Shown here: piece after piece, positions 38,493 to 49,149 of the stretch | How positions within the stretch are numbered: the stretch's first letter is position 1 | Layout: each line of letters starts with the position of its first letter | DNA from: Halorubrum salsamenti | GTDB lineage: Archaea > Halobacteriota > Halobacteria > Halobacteriales > Haloferacaceae | Reading direction: 5' to 3' | DNA length: 64,000 bases | NCBI RefSeq assembly: GCF_007671685.1 | Contig: NZ_VCNL01000007.1 | Location: 1 to 64,000 of the forward strand | Translations under genes and position numbers: made by a program | The notes under the pieces: model-generated | What the model was told of the DNA's origin: nothing | The model's input: only the letters and a program-made list of their open reading frames with translations | The model's database searches: none

Positions 38493-40106
38493 CTACTGCC
38501 CCCCTTTCTGCTTCGCGTCGAGTCGCTCGACGCGGGTGATCAGCTCGTCGACGGCGACCTCTTGGTCGTCGGTGGCGTCGACGATGCGCTGGGTCGCGTC
38601 CTCGGTGCGGTCGGAGCGCTCGCGGACCGCCTCCAGCGACGACGTGAGTTCCTCGACGGTCGCGGCTTGATCGTCCGTCGTCCGGGCGACCTCGGCGACG
38701 CCGGCGGCGGCCTCGTCGACCGCGTCGGCGATCTCCGCCAGGGAGTCGAGCACCGTCTCGATTTCGGTGCCGGCGTCCTCGATGCGCTCGTGCGAGCGCT
38801 CGACGGCGGTGCTCGTCTCGTCGGACTGCGCCTGCAGCTCCGCGAGGCTCTCCGTGATCTCCTCGGTGTAGCCGCGGGTCTCGTCGGCGAGCTTCTTCAC
38901 CTCCTCGGCGACGACCGCGAAGCCGTCCCCGCCCTCGCCGGCGCGGGCGGCCTCGATGTTGGCGTTGAGCGCGAGCAGGTTCGTCTGCTCGGCCACGTCG
39001 GAGATGACCTCGATGACCTCCTCGATGTCGTCCATGCGCTCGGAGAGCGCGCCGACGCTCTCGACGAGCTCGTCGCCGATCTCGACCACGTCCTCGGTCG
39101 CCTGTCGGGCGTCCTCGCTGGCGTCGAGCCCCTCGTCGGCGGCCTCGCTGGCCGCGACCGCGGCGGAGTCGACCTGGTCGGCCGTCGCGGCGACCTCCTC
39201 CATCCCGGCCGAGAAGGACTGCATCTCGGAGACGCTCTCCTCTAACAGCTCGTTCTGCTCGTCGACGTTCTCGGCGATGTCCGCGGCCGCGGTGCTGGCC
39301 TTCTGGACCGTCTGGTCGATCTGTCGGGCCTGCTCGTGGACGCTCTCGGAGAGGTCCTGGAGGTTCTCCGCCATCCGGTTGACGACGTCGATGACGCTCA
39401 ACAGCTCCTCGTCGAGGGTCTCGCACTCCTCGTGACGGACGGCCCGCGCCTCGAGGTTCCCCTCGCCGATCGCCTCGGCCGTCTCGCGGACCTCGGTGAC
39501 CAGGGTTTCGGTCGCGTTCCGCTGGTTGATGTTCTCCGTCCGGTCGATGACGACCTCGGTGACGCCGACGACCTCGTCGCCCTCGTAGAGGGGGGCCGCC
39601 GTGAACTCGATGTGCTTCTCGTCGCCGTGGCGGTCGACCATCGTGCTGGTGTCGCGGTAGCGGGTCTGCGCCGAGTCGGAGCGCTCGACGCCGTACACCT
39701 CGTCGGCGCTCTCCGGCGCGTCGAGCACCTTGTCGGCGAGGGTGTCCGCCCGCCGGCCGTCGGGGTAGAACAGCTCCGAGACGTGCTCGTGACCGATCGC
39801 GTCCTCGCGCTCGTTCCCGGTGAGCGACGCGATGGACTCGTTCCACTCGGCGACGTTGCCGTCGGCGTCGAGGATGAACGTCGGGACGCCGGTCGAGTTG
39901 AACACCTGCTCGAGACCGGCGGCAGCGAGCGTCCCGTCGTGGTCGGCTCCTCCTTCCTCCGACATGTTGAGCCCGTTCCCCTCGCTCGCGCCCGCTCCGG
40001 TCGCGCCGTCGTCGGAATCGTCCACGACGACCCCGCCGTCCGGGACCGACCGCGAATCCCGATCCCGACCGAACGCGCGTCGGAACAGCCCTCGAATTCC
40101 CGTCAT
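38493..40106 (-). CDS. Soluble methyl-accepting chemotaxis transducer with PAS domain
   Basis: A 537-residue cytoplasmic transducer with no membrane helix. A PAS domain spans about residues 65-185 ([20 protein letters not shown]), followed by a HAMP-like linker and the long antiparallel coiled coil of the MCP domain; the conserved tip is [20 protein letters not shown]. It signals to CheA/CheW in archaellum-driven taxis; the PAS domain suggests redox, oxygen or light sensing through a bound cofactor. Residues 1-60 are charged and disordered. It converges on nuoCD, with 42 bp between stops. No che genes lie in the window. Confidence 0.9.
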   Translation of the reverse strand: MTGIRGLFRRAFGRDRDSRSVPDGGVVVDDSDDGATGAGASEGNGLNMSEEGGADHDGTLAAAGLEQVFNSTGVPTFILDADGNVAEWNESIASLTGNEREDAIGHEHVSELFYPDGRRADTLADKVLDAPESADEVYGVERSDSAQTRYRDTSTMVDRHGDEKHIEFTAAPLYEGDEVVGVTEVVIDRTENINQRNATETLVTEVRETAEAIGEGNLEARAVRHEECETLDEELLSVIDVVNRMAENLQDLSESVHEQARQIDQTVQKASTAAADIAENVDEQNELLEESVSEMQSFSAGMEEVAATADQVDSAAVAASEAADEGLDASEDARQATEDVVEIGDELVESVGALSERMDDIEEVIEVISDVAEQTNLLALNANIEAARAGEGGDGFAVVAEEVKKLADETRGYTEEITESLAELQAQSDETSTAVERSHERIEDAGTEIETVLDSLAEIADAVDEAAAGVAEVARTTDDQAATVEELTSSLEAVRERSDRTEDATQRIVDATDDQEVAVDELITRVERLDAKQKGGQ

Positions 40107-40248
40107 TTCTACGTGGGGCTCTCCCAAGCACCCGCATAAACCGTTCCCCCCGTTATTCACGATTGATAACCACCGCGTCATCGGATGACGAGCCGCTCCC
40201 GAGATCCGCCCGTAGCGTTCAAACGCGTTCGGCGGCTACGGAGATCCG

Positions 40249-42033
40249 ATGGACGCCGACGCCGTGCGCGAGCGGGCCGCGGACCTCCCGACCGAGCCCG
40301 GCGTCTACCAGTTCCGGGCCGGAGAGACGACGCTGTACGTCGGCAAGGCGGTCGACCTCAGCGACCGCGTCAGGTCCTACGCCGACCCGCGCTCGGGGCG
40401 CATTCGGGGGATGGTCGGGCGCGCCGACCGGATCGAGTTCGCGGTGACGGACACGGAGACGCAGGCGCTGCTGCTGGAGGCGAACCTCATCAAGCGGCTC
40501 CGACCGCGGTACAACGTCCGGCTGAAAGACGACAAGTCGTACCCGCTTGTCGCGATCACGGACCACCCGATCCCGCGGATCGAGGTGACCCGCGACCCCG
40601 AGGAGGGCGCCGTCGCGTACGGCCCGTTCACGAACAAGCGACGAGTGGACGCGGTCGTGAAGGCGATCCGCGACGAGTACCGCCTCCGCGGCTGCTCCGA
40701 CCACAAGTACGCGAACCGCGACCGCCCCTGCCTCGACTACGAGATGGGGATCTGCTCGGCCCCCTGTACCGGCGAGATCGACTCCGAGAGCTACGCGGAG
40801 GACGTGGCGGCCGCCCGCCGGTTCTTCGAGGGCGAGACCGGCGTCCTCGCCGACCCCCTGCGCCGGCGGATGGAGGCCGCCGCCGGGAGCGCGGAGTTCG
40901 AGCGCGCCGCCAACCTCCGGGACCGGCTCGAAGCGGTCGAGGCGTTCCACGGCGAGGGCGGCGAGGCCGTCAGCGACCGCACCGACGACCGCACCGTCGA
41001 CGTGCTCGCGGCCGCCGCCGAGGGCGACACCGCCCGCGTCGCCCGGCTTCACAGCGAGCGCGGCCAGTTGGTCGACCGGAGCCGGCACCGACTCGATGCC
41101 GCGGCGGTTGGGGACGAGGGCGACGGAGACGATGTCGGGGAGGAGGACGCCGGGGAGGACGCCAACACCCCCGCCGCGGTGCTCTCCGCGTTCCTCACGC
41201 AGTACTACGCCGAGCGGGAGTTCCCGGACGCGGTCCTCCTCGCGGAGCGCCCAGCCGACCCGGACGTGGTCGACTGGCTGGAGGCGGAGGGGGTCTCGGT
41301 CCGCGTCCCGGGCGCGGGCCGCGAGGCGAAGCTCGTCGAACTCGCGCTGAAGAACGCCCGCAAGCGCGGCGGCCGCGAGGACCCCGTCGGCGCGCTCGGC
41401 GAGCGGCTCGGGATCGACCGCCCCGCTCGGATCGAGGGCTTCGACGTGAGCCACGCGCAGGGGACCGCGGTGGTCGGCTCCGACGTGTGCTTCGTCGACG
41501 GGAGCGCGGAGACGAGCGACTACCGCCGGAAGAAGCTCACCGACCGCAACGACGACTACGCGAACATGCGCGAGCTGGTCCGGTGGCGCTCCGAGCGCGC
41601 GGTCGCCGGCGAGGACGACCGCCCCGACCCCGACCTCCTCCTGATCGACGGGGGCGAGGGCCAGCTCGGGGCCGCCCGCGACGCGCTCGCGGAGACCGGC
41701 TGGGACGCCCCCGCCGTCGCGCTCGCGAAGGCCGAGGAGCTGGTGGTGACGCCGACCGGAACCCGAAAATGGCCCGACGACGCCCCCGAACTCCATCTGC
41801 TCCAGCGCGTTCGCGACGAGGCGCACCGCTTCGCCGTCTCCTATCACCAGACCGTCCGCGACGAGGTCGCGACGGTCCTCGACGACGTGCCCGGGGTCGG
41901 CCCCCAGACCCGCCGCCGGCTCCTGCGTCGGTTCGGATCGGTCGAGAGCGTACGCGAGGCCTCCCTCGATGACCTCACCGACGTCGACGGCGTCGGCGAC
42001 GCGACCGCCGAGACGCTCCGAGAGCGCCTGTAG
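40249..42033 (+). CDS. uvrC: Excinuclease ABC subunit C
   Basis: A 594-residue nucleotide excision repair nuclease. The N-terminal GIY-YIG domain is present ([20 protein letters not shown], residues 16-35) for the 3' cut, followed by a UVR helix pair ([21 protein letters not shown]), the RNase H-like domain for the 5' cut ([30 protein letters not shown]) and C-terminal helix-hairpin-helix motifs ([34 protein letters not shown]). Halobacteria share uvrABC with bacteria through old transfer. It is monocistronic, divergent from the MCP gene. TATA is not obvious. Confidence 0.96.
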   Translation: MDADAVRERAADLPTEPGVYQFRAGETTLYVGKAVDLSDRVRSYADPRSGRIRGMVGRADRIEFAVTDTETQALLLEANLIKRLRPRYNVRLKDDKSYPLVAITDHPIPRIEVTRDPEEGAVAYGPFTNKRRVDAVVKAIRDEYRLRGCSDHKYANRDRPCLDYEMGICSAPCTGEIDSESYAEDVAAARRFFEGETGVLADPLRRRMEAAAGSAEFERAANLRDRLEAVEAFHGEGGEAVSDRTDDRTVDVLAAAAEGDTARVARLHSERGQLVDRSRHRLDAAAVGDEGDGDDVGEEDAGEDANTPAAVLSAFLTQYYAEREFPDAVLLAERPADPDVVDWLEAEGVSVRVPGAGREAKLVELALKNARKRGGREDPVGALGERLGIDRPARIEGFDVSHAQGTAVVGSDVCFVDGSAETSDYRRKKLTDRNDDYANMRELVRWRSERAVAGEDDRPDPDLLLIDGGEGQLGAARDALAETGWDAPAVALAKAEELVVTPTGTRKWPDDAPELHLLQRVRDEAHRFAVSYHQTVRDEVATVLDDVPGVGPQTRRRLLRRFGSVESVREASLDDLTDVDGVGDATAETLRERL

Positions 42034-42146
42034 CGCGACGAGTCGATCCCGGACCCGTTCACTCCCCGCAGGCGATCCGCGCGACGCGTGCGGGACGTTC
42101 CCGTTCTCACCGAAACTACTTACCGGTGAGCTGAACATTCCACGGC

Positions 42147-42740
42147 ATGGCTTCGCCCTCCCCCGTCCGGCCCCTCAGGCGCTACTCGGTCCCGCTGGCC
42201 GTGTTCGCCATGGTGGCGGTCGCCGTCCTCGTCATGCCCCCGCTCGTACTCGCCGAAGCGACGACGCGGACGTACGCCCTGACCGCGGCGATACTCATCC
42301 TCGCTCTCAGCTCCGCGTTTCCGTACGCGGTGCTCGTCGCGCTGGGGACGCTTCCGCTCTGCTACGCCGGCGTCGCGAGCTTCGCGGCACCGCGTCCGGC
42401 GGCCGACGAGCCGCATCCCTTCTCGGCCGTCGCGGCCCTCCGACACGCCGTCGCCGGTCTCGCGTACGTCTCGGGGTCGGCCGCGGTCGGCGCCGTCGGG
42501 ATGGGCGCCCAGATCGGGCTGTCGAGCGACCTCTCGGCGATGCCGGCGGCCTTCCGGCCGTCCTTCCTGCATCTCGGCGGCGTGCTCGTCGCCGGGGCCT
42601 TCGTCTCCCTGCAGCTGTGGCGGTACGAGACGCCCCCGACCGAACTCGCCCCGCGCACGGTTCTCGGAACGCTCGCTCTCGGCGTCCCGATCGCGCTGTC
42701 GCCGGGCGTCGCCTTCTGGGTGTTCAACGGGGCCCTCTGA
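42147..42740 (+). CDS. Membrane protein of unknown function, 197 aa
   Basis: A 197-residue membrane protein with about five hydrophobic helices (YSVPLAVFAMVAVAVLVMPP, YALTAAILILALSSAFPYAVLVALGTLPL, AVAGLAYVSGSAAVGAVGMGAQIG, HLGGVLVAGAFVSLQLW and the C-terminal GTLALGVPIALSPGVAFWVF). No transport or enzyme motif is recognised. A short AT-rich sequence (AACTACTTACCGG) occurs about 30 nt upstream. It is 134 bp before thpR and might share its transcription. Confidence 0.68.
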   Translation: MASPSPVRPLRRYSVPLAVFAMVAVAVLVMPPLVLAEATTRTYALTAAILILALSSAFPYAVLVALGTLPLCYAGVASFAAPRPAADEPHPFSAVAALRHAVAGLAYVSGSAAVGAVGMGAQIGLSSDLSAMPAAFRPSFLHLGGVLVAGAFVSLQLWRYETPPTELAPRTVLGTLALGVPIALSPGVAFWVFNGAL

Positions 42741-42873
42741 GAACCGGTTCCGGCGAGGGCTCCCCGGACACCGCACCGTCGTCGCACCGCCGCCGTCGAG
42801 CCGCGCCCCTCGTTCTCACCGCCCCCTCCTCACCCCACACTTATGAACGATCTCGCCCAACCCCCGGCCGTCT

Positions 42874-43485
42874 ATGCGCGCGTTCTTCGCCGTCGACCTC
42901 CCGGACGACCTCGCGGCTCCCGTCGCGGACGCGCAGGCCGCGTTCGCGGACGCGGCGGGGTTGACCCTCGTCGACCCCGAGCAGACGCACGTGACCCTGA
43001 AGTTCTTGGGCGAAATCGGTGAGGGTAGCGGGGTGGACGGTGGCGGCGACGGCGGCGAGAGCGGCGACGACGACTCCACACCCGCCCTCGACGACGTGAT
43101 CGCGGCCGGCGAGCGCGCGGTCGAAACCACCGACGTCGGCCCCTTCGAGTGTGCGGTCGAGGGATTCGGCGTCTTTCCGAGCCTCGACTACGTCTCGGTC
43201 GTCTGGGCGGGCGTCGACGCGGGGAGCGAGGAACTGACCGCGCTCCACGAGGCCCTCGAAGCGGAGACGACCGCGCTCGGCGTCGACCCCGAGGACCACG
43301 ACTTCACCCCGCACGTCACGCTCGCCCGGATGAACGACGCCCGCGGGAAGGAGTTAGTGCAGGAGGCCGTCCGCGAGCGTGACCCCGATATCGGCCGGTT
43401 CGAAGCCGAGACCGTTCGGCTGGTGAAATCGACGCTGACGAGCGACGGGCCGGTGTACGAGCCCGTCGCGTCGTTCGGTCTGTAG
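42874..43485 (+). CDS. thpR: RNA 2',3'-cyclic phosphodiesterase
   Basis: A 203-residue 2H phosphoesterase that opens 2',3'-cyclic phosphates on RNA; the family was named for 2'-5' RNA ligase activity. Both HxT motifs are present: HVTLKF (His39, Thr41) and HVTLARM (His147, Thr149). An insertion of about 20 Gly/Asp/Ser residues (52-70) follows the first motif. MRAFFAVDLPDDL is the canonical start. A second, degenerate relative is at 33592. The gene ends 15 bp before the convergent CNNM gene. Confidence 0.92.
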   Translation: MRAFFAVDLPDDLAAPVADAQAAFADAAGLTLVDPEQTHVTLKFLGEIGEGSGVDGGGDGGESGDDDSTPALDDVIAAGERAVETTDVGPFECAVEGFGVFPSLDYVSVVWAGVDAGSEELTALHEALEAETTALGVDPEDHDFTPHVTLARMNDARGKELVQEAVRERDPDIGRFEAETVRLVKSTLTSDGPVYEPVASFGL

Positions 43486-43500
43486 CGGGAGCGACCGCGG

Positions 43501-44814
43501 TCACTCGGTGTCGCCGTCGGATAAACCGGCGTTCGCGGACGCGTCCGGGCCGCCGTCGTCGCTCTCGATCCCCGGATGCTCGACCCGCACTCGGGTCACT
43601 CGCGTCGCGGTCGCGCCCGTGACCGCGAGCGTCACGTCGCCGATCTCGACGCGGTCGCCCTCGGCGGGGACTCGGCCGAGCTGCCGGGTCACCAGCCCCG
43701 CGACGGTCTCGGTGCCCCCCTCGATCGGGAGGTCCAGCCCGAGCGTCTCGTTGAGGTGCGCGACGGTGGTCCACCCGCGCACGACCGCGGCGTCGGGCGC
43801 GACCACGTCGACGTGGTCGGTCTCCCACCGGCCGACCAGCTCGCCGACGACCTCCTCGACCACGTCCTCCAGGGTCACGATCCCGGCCACCGAACCGAAC
43901 TCGTCGACGACGATCGCCATCCGGAGATCGCTCTCCCGCATCGCCGCGAACAGCTCGTCGACCGGCTGCGTCTCCGGGACGAAGGTCGGCTCGCGGAGCG
44001 CGCTCGCGAGGGGCTCCCCGCGCTCGTCGGCGGCGACCGCGTCGCGCAGGTCGACGATCCCGACCACGTCGTCGCGGTTCTCGCCGTACACCGGCATGCG
44101 CGTGACGCCCTCCGCGGCGGCGGTCGAGACCGCCTCGGCCGGCGTGGCGGTGTCGGCCAGCGCGACCATGTCGGTCCGGGGGACCATCACCGCCGACACG
44201 CGGACCGACTCCAGATCGAGGACGCCGCGGATCATCGCGCCCTCGTCCGGGTCGAGCGCGCCCGCCGCCTCGCCCGAGAGGACGAGCGTCTCGATCTCCT
44301 CGCGCGTGAGGTACGACTCGATGTCGGACTCGCCGCCCGTGAACCGGTTGACGACGCCGGAGAGCGCCTCGAACACGTACAGCACGGGACGGATGACGCG
44401 CTGGATCGCGACCACCGGCCGGGAGACGCGAAGCGCGTGCTTCTCGGCGTTCGCCACCGCGTACGACTTCGGCGCGATCTCGCCGAAGACGATGACGAAG
44501 ACGGAGGTGACCAGCGTCGAACCCGTGGCCGCCTCGCCCCCGGAGAAGCCGAACCGGACGAACACCGCGGTGGCGACCGACGCGGCCGCGATGTTGGCGA
44601 CGTTGTTGCTCACTAGGGCGGTGACGAGGAACCGGTGCGAATCCCCCCGAAGCACCGCGAGCGCCCGCGCGCCGGGCACGTCGGCGGCGAGCAGCGAGTC
44701 GACCCGGTGGACAGGGACCGAGAAGACGGCGAGCTCGGAGCTGGAGAAGAAGGCGCTGATCCCCGTCAACACGAGGATGGCGGCCACGCCGGCAAACGCG
44801 ATCGTGATGTCCAT
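43501..44814 (-). CDS. CNNM/HlyC-CorC family membrane protein with CBS domains
   Basis: A 437-residue integral membrane protein: a DUF21 domain with three to four helices (residues 1-165, including GISAFFSSSELAVFSV and VFVIVFGEIAPKSYAV), two CBS domains (VMVPRTDMVALADTATPAEAV and VVDEFGSVAGIVTLEDVVEEVVGEL), and a CorC_HlyC C-terminal domain. Members export or sense magnesium and related ions. The ATG at 44814 (MDITIAFAGVAAILV) is preferred over the 45066 start, whose extra residues have non-coding composition. Divergent from serA, with 227 bp between. Confidence 0.88.
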   Translation of the reverse strand: MDITIAFAGVAAILVLTGISAFFSSSELAVFSVPVHRVDSLLAADVPGARALAVLRGDSHRFLVTALVSNNVANIAAASVATAVFVRFGFSGGEAATGSTLVTSVFVIVFGEIAPKSYAVANAEKHALRVSRPVVAIQRVIRPVLYVFEALSGVVNRFTGGESDIESYLTREEIETLVLSGEAAGALDPDEGAMIRGVLDLESVRVSAVMVPRTDMVALADTATPAEAVSTAAAEGVTRMPVYGENRDDVVGIVDLRDAVAADERGEPLASALREPTFVPETQPVDELFAAMRESDLRMAIVVDEFGSVAGIVTLEDVVEEVVGELVGRWETDHVDVVAPDAAVVRGWTTVAHLNETLGLDLPIEGGTETVAGLVTRQLGRVPAEGDRVEIGDVTLAVTGATATRVTRVRVEHPGIESDDGGPDASANAGLSDGDTE

Positions 44815-45040
44815 ACCCGTCCAAGCGGCCGGATATAAAAGGCAGTACCGCCGGGCGATAGGCTCCGAACCGATCTTGGTCCGGTGGTGAGACGAAATCC
44901 TGCCCGGAGGATCGGTACCCACGAACGAGTGGGTTCCATCCGAAACGAAGGGGTTTGAGATCCGCGATCGCGGATCGTCACGGCCGGCAAAACGGAGCGA
45001 TGAGGAAAGGGTTAACCTCGCGCCGCCGGTGAAAACGCCC

Positions 45041-46642
45041 ATGAAGGTACTCGTGACCGACCCCATCGCCGACGCGGGGTTGGACCGACTCCGAGACGCC
45101 GGCCACGAGGTCGTAACGGACTACGAAGTCGAGGGCGACGCGCTGCTCGACGCCGTGAGCGACGCCAACGCGCTGATCGTTCGCTCCGGGACCGACGTGA
45201 ATGAGTCGGTCTTCGAGGCCGCCTCCGAGCTCGTCATCGTCGGGCGCGCCGGCATCGGCGTCGACAACATCGACATCGAGGCCGCCACCGACCACGGCGT
45301 CATCGTCGCCAACGCGCCCGAGGGGAACGTCCGGGCCGCCGCCGAGCACACGGTCGCGATGACGTTCGCCGTCGCGCGCTCGATCCCGCAGGCCCACGGC
45401 CGCCTCGTCGGCGGCGAGTGGGCGAAAGGCGAGTTCCTCGGCACCGAGGTGAACAACAAGACGCTCACCATCGTCGGCCTCGGCCGCGTCGGGCAGGAGG
45501 TCGCCAAGCGCCTCGACTCGCTCGGGATGGATCTCGTCGTCTACGACCCGTACATCTCCGAGGAGCGCGCCGACCGGCTCGGCGCCGAGCTCGTCGAGGA
45601 CCTCCACGAGGCGCTCGCGCGCGGCGACTTCGCGACGGTCCACACCCCGCTCCTCCCCGAGACCGAGGGGATGATCGGCGAGGACGAGCTGGCCCAGCTC
45701 GAGGGCGGCTACCTGATCAACTGCGCCCGCGGCGGCATCGTCGACGAGGACGCGCTCGCGGCGGCGGTCGACGACGGCGTCCTCGCGGGCGCCGCGCTCG
45801 ACTCCTTCGCCGAGGAGCCGCTCCCGCAGGACTCGCCGCTGCTCGACGTCGAGGAGATCGTCTTGACGCCTCACCTCGGCGCCTCGACGGAGGCCGCACA
45901 GGAGAACGTCGCGGTCGACACCGCGGAGGCGGTGCTCTCGGCGTTCGACGACGAGCCCGTCCTGACGGCGCTCAACGCCCCCTCCGTCGACGAGACCGCC
46001 TTCCCCCGGATCAAGCCGTACATCGCCGTGGCGGAGACCGCCGGCAAGGTCGCCGCGCAGCTGCTCGACGGCCGGATCACGGAAGTGGAGGCGACCTACG
46101 AGGGCGACATCGCCGAGGAGGACGTGGAGCTCGTCACCGCGAGCGCGCTGAAGGGCGTCTTCGAGCCGCTGGAGTGGCAGGTGAACTCGGTGAACGCGCC
46201 CCGGCTCGCCGAGGAGCGCGGCATCGAGGTCACCGAGTCGAAGACCCGCCAGACCGAGGACTTCCAGAGCCTCGTGCGCGTCACCGTCCACAACGGCGAA
46301 GACTCGATCGCGGTCGAGGGAACCCTGTTCGCGGGTGAGGACCCGCGGATCGTCCGGATCGACGGCTTCCGCGTCGACGCGGTCCCGTACGGTCACATGC
46401 TGGTCGCGCGCAACACCGACGAGCCCGGCGTCATCGGGCTCATCGGCACCGTGCTCGGCGACCACGACGTGAACATCGCCGGGATGTACAACGCCCGCGA
46501 GACGCAGGGCGGCGAGGCGCTCACCGTCTACAACCTCGATCAGGACGTGCCCGACGAGGCCGTCGAGGCGCTGCTCGCCGACGACCGGATCGTCGAGGTC
46601 ACCGAGATCACGCTGGACGACGACGACCGACGGGCGGAGTAA
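45041..46642 (+). CDS. serA: D-3-phosphoglycerate dehydrogenase
   Basis: First enzyme of serine synthesis, oxidising 3-phosphoglycerate with NAD. The 533-residue protein contains the D-isomer hydroxyacid dehydrogenase fold: IVGRAGIGVDNIDIEAAT, the Rossmann motif IVGLGRVGQEVAKRL near residue 145, INCARGGIVDEDAL, and the catalytic His in HLGAST. An ASB intervening domain (about 320-450) and a C-terminal ACT domain (ARNTDEPGVIGLIGTVLGDHD) allow serine feedback. Start at 45041 (MKVLVTDPI) rather than the in-frame start at 45029. serB at 32643 completes the step after transamination. Confidence 0.95.
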   Translation: MKVLVTDPIADAGLDRLRDAGHEVVTDYEVEGDALLDAVSDANALIVRSGTDVNESVFEAASELVIVGRAGIGVDNIDIEAATDHGVIVANAPEGNVRAAAEHTVAMTFAVARSIPQAHGRLVGGEWAKGEFLGTEVNNKTLTIVGLGRVGQEVAKRLDSLGMDLVVYDPYISEERADRLGAELVEDLHEALARGDFATVHTPLLPETEGMIGEDELAQLEGGYLINCARGGIVDEDALAAAVDDGVLAGAALDSFAEEPLPQDSPLLDVEEIVLTPHLGASTEAAQENVAVDTAEAVLSAFDDEPVLTALNAPSVDETAFPRIKPYIAVAETAGKVAAQLLDGRITEVEATYEGDIAEEDVELVTASALKGVFEPLEWQVNSVNAPRLAEERGIEVTESKTRQTEDFQSLVRVTVHNGEDSIAVEGTLFAGEDPRIVRIDGFRVDAVPYGHMLVARNTDEPGVIGLIGTVLGDHDVNIAGMYNARETQGGEALTVYNLDQDVPDEAVEALLADDRIVEVTEITLDDDDRRAE

Positions 46643-46681
46643 CGGCTCGGTACGTTCGCTTTCAGCGGACCCCGGTTCGGC

Positions 46682-47515
46682 TCAGTCCGCGCTGTTCGAT
46701 TTCGCACCGATGAGCATCGACTCCCCTTTGCCCTCTCGGATGGGTTTCTCCGTGACGGAGAACCCGTGTGATTCGAGGGTGGCACGGATATTCCCCACCG
46801 AACTCCCCTGTTTTTCGAGTCGGTCCGCGTGTGTCTCACAGTACACTAACCGGCAGTCGGGGCGCGACAGCGTTGCTTCTAACCCGTCGAGTACCGCCTG
46901 TTCGGCGCCTTCGACGTCGATCTTGAGAACGGTCGGACGGGGAAGGTCCTCCTGGGCGATCAGCTCGTCACCGCGGATCTTCGGAACCGTGATCGACTCG
47001 AGGTCCGGGGACCAGTCGGAGACGAGCGTGTGGCCGGCCGACCCGACCTTGTCCAACGTGATCGTGAGATCCGCTTCTCCCGTCGACTCGGCGAGCGCAC
47101 GCCGGAAGACGGAGATGTCAGCTCCGTTGAGATCGGCGTTGTCTTCGAGCCGGTCGGCGTTGCCGGGATGGGGCTCGAACGCGATAACGGGCCGGGTCAC
47201 CACGTCCGCCACGAGACACGAGTACAGCCCGAGATTGGCACCGACGTCGTAGAAGACGTCATCGCGACGCAGGTTCGACACGAGATGGTCGAGGATCGGT
47301 CGTTCTTTGATCGTCCGAAAATCCGTCCACTCGTTCCGCGTCGGGATGTGGAATCGCGCGCTGGCGCTTCCGACTTCGACCCCGTACGTCTCTCCAGCCA
47401 ATCGGTACTGGAGGCCACCCCACCAGCGGTAGAGCGGCAGTACCACTGGTTTAAGTCTCAACGACTCGACGAGGTGCCGTCCCCAGCGATACAGGCGTGA
47501 GGTTACGGAGCCCAT
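46682..47515 (-). CDS. FkbM-family methyltransferase
   Basis: A 277-residue AdoMet-dependent methyltransferase of the FkbM type. DDVFYDVGANLGLYSCLVAD is motif I, IAFEPHPGNADRLEDNADLNG motif II, and VLKIDVEGAEQAVLDGL the C-terminal family signature. Members methylate sugars or small molecules in glycan or antibiotic pathways. The N-terminal 40 residues include two hydrophobic patches. It is separated from thrC by 260 bp without genes. ATG at 47515 is chosen over a GTG three codons upstream. Confidence 0.87.
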   Translation of the reverse strand: MGSVTSRLYRWGRHLVESLRLKPVVLPLYRWWGGLQYRLAGETYGVEVGSASARFHIPTRNEWTDFRTIKERPILDHLVSNLRRDDVFYDVGANLGLYSCLVADVVTRPVIAFEPHPGNADRLEDNADLNGADISVFRRALAESTGEADLTITLDKVGSAGHTLVSDWSPDLESITVPKIRGDELIAQEDLPRPTVLKIDVEGAEQAVLDGLEATLSRPDCRLVYCETHADRLEKQGSSVGNIRATLESHGFSVTEKPIREGKGESMLIGAKSNSAD

Positions 47516-47775
47516 ACTTGGCACGGACCGGTACCAGTCGTATTAGTATGTCTCAGCTAACGCACGCCATCGAGTATTACCCACCCGGAGGCCGATCACC
47601 GCGTGGGTTCCGTTACCGCGTGTTTCAGACCGTCGCGGCGCGGGATTCACGCCTCGGATCGACCACGCGCTGGGAATGCGATGGACGCCGGACAGCTCCG
47701 ATTCTCCCGGGGGCACGCGACTGATCGCGGCGGTTCCACACTCGATCGGCCGCGCGAGCCAGCCGCGCGAGTCGA

Positions 47776-49059
47776 TCAGTCGCGCAGGTGTTCGACGACC
47801 GCGTCCACGTCGTTCGGGACGGGTTCGGGGTCGCCGCCGGCCTCGTAGGCGGCGTCGGGGTCTTTTAAGAGGTGCCCCGTCGTCAGGCAGACGACCTGCT
47901 CGTCGTCCTCGACGACGCCCTCGCGGCGGAGCTTCCTGAGCCCGGCGAGGCTCGCGGCGGAGGCGGGCTCGACGCCGACGCCCTCCTCGGCGAGGTCGCG
48001 CTGCGCGTCGGTGATCTCGTCGTCGCTGACGGCGACCGCCGTGCCGCCCGTGTTCCGAATACCCGGGATGGCCTTCGGCGCGTTGACCGGGTTGCCGATG
48101 CGGATCGCGGTCGCGCGCGTCTCGACCTCCTCCCAGCGCCGGACCTCGTCGTTCCCCTCCTCGATCGCCTCGACCATCGGCGCGGCGCCCTCGGCCTGCA
48201 CGCCGGTCAGCTTGGGGACCTCGTCGACTTCGAGCGCGCCCGACTGGACCAGCTCGCGGAACGCTTTATAAAGCGCCGAGGTGTTGCCCGCGTTGCCGAC
48301 GGGGAGGACGATCCGGTCCGGGAACTCGCCGTAGTCGTCGCGGAACGCCTCTAAGATCTCGAAGCCGATCGTCTTCTGGCCCTCTAGGCGGAACGGGTTC
48401 AGGGAGTTGAGCAGGTACGCCTCGCCGCGGGCGGCCAGCTCCTGGACGATGTCGAGGCAGGCGTCGAAGTTGCCGTCGACTTCGAGGATTCGGGCACCGT
48501 GGAGGCTCGCCTGCGCGATCTTCCCGGCGGCGACCTTCCCCTCCGGGAGGAGCACGAGCGTCTCCATCCCGCCGCGGCCGCCGTAGGCCGCGAGCGCGGC
48601 GGAGGTGTTGCCCGTCGAGGCGCAGGCGAGCGCGCCGACGCCCAGCTCCTCGGCGACCCGAACGCCGACGGTCATCCCGCGGTCCTTGAACGATCCGGTG
48701 GGGTTCATCCCCTCGTGTTTGATCCGGAGCGCGTCGACGCCGACCGCCTCCTCGATCCGGGGGACGCGGTGGAGCGGGGTGTCGCCCTCGGGGAGCGTCA
48801 CGCCGAGGTCGAAGGGGAGCGCCTCGCGGTAGCGCCAGACGCCGCGTTCGGGGCCCTCGGAGGGAGCGCCCGCGCCGAACTCCTCGAAGGTCGGCGGGTC
48901 GGCGTAGCGGACTTCGAGCAGGCCGTCGCACTCGTCGCAGGTGTACCGGACGTCCTCGAAGGGAGCGAACGTCTCGTCGCACTCGATGCAAGCGAGCCAC
49001 GTCCCGTCGTCGGCGCAGTCGGGCGCCGCCGGGGCCGGGGCGTCGATGGCGAGATCCAT
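47776..49059 (-). CDS. thrC: Threonine synthase
   Basis: PLP enzyme of 427 residues that converts O-phosphohomoserine to threonine. An N-terminal zinc-ribbon-like CIECDETF...CDECDG (residues 23-45) precedes the PLP fold, and the PLP lysine lies in NPTGSFKDRGMTVGV. The phosphate-binding loop PVGNAGNTSALYKAF and CASTGNTSAALAAYGG follow. This zinc-bearing form is common in archaea. It is distant from the aspartate kinase at 23251. Its stop lies next to a 260-bp gene-free stretch. Confidence 0.94.
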   Translation of the reverse strand: MDLAIDAPAPAAPDCADDGTWLACIECDETFAPFEDVRYTCDECDGLLEVRYADPPTFEEFGAGAPSEGPERGVWRYREALPFDLGVTLPEGDTPLHRVPRIEEAVGVDALRIKHEGMNPTGSFKDRGMTVGVRVAEELGVGALACASTGNTSAALAAYGGRGGMETLVLLPEGKVAAGKIAQASLHGARILEVDGNFDACLDIVQELAARGEAYLLNSLNPFRLEGQKTIGFEILEAFRDDYGEFPDRIVLPVGNAGNTSALYKAFRELVQSGALEVDEVPKLTGVQAEGAAPMVEAIEEGNDEVRRWEEVETRATAIRIGNPVNAPKAIPGIRNTGGTAVAVSDDEITDAQRDLAEEGVGVEPASAASLAGLRKLRREGVVEDDEQVVCLTTGHLLKDPDAAYEAGGDPEPVPNDVDAVVEHLRD

Positions 49060-49149
49060 TACGTCGCCGTCCGTGCCGCCGCGGCTTAAGACGGGCGGTC
49101 GGGACGGACGTTGCCGTGCGGATGAGAAGTGCGGCCGGCTTCCGGCCGC

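Noticed and set aside
43501-45066. A longer start for the CNNM protein at 45066
   Set aside because: The added 84 residues have non-coding composition and cover the serA promoter; MDITIAFAGV at 44814 starts with the first membrane helix.
47516-47775. A 58-codon frame at 47548 in the gap between the FkbM gene and thrC
   Set aside because: It has no family resemblance, an arginine-rich non-acidic composition unlike the neighbours, and no convincing promoter.
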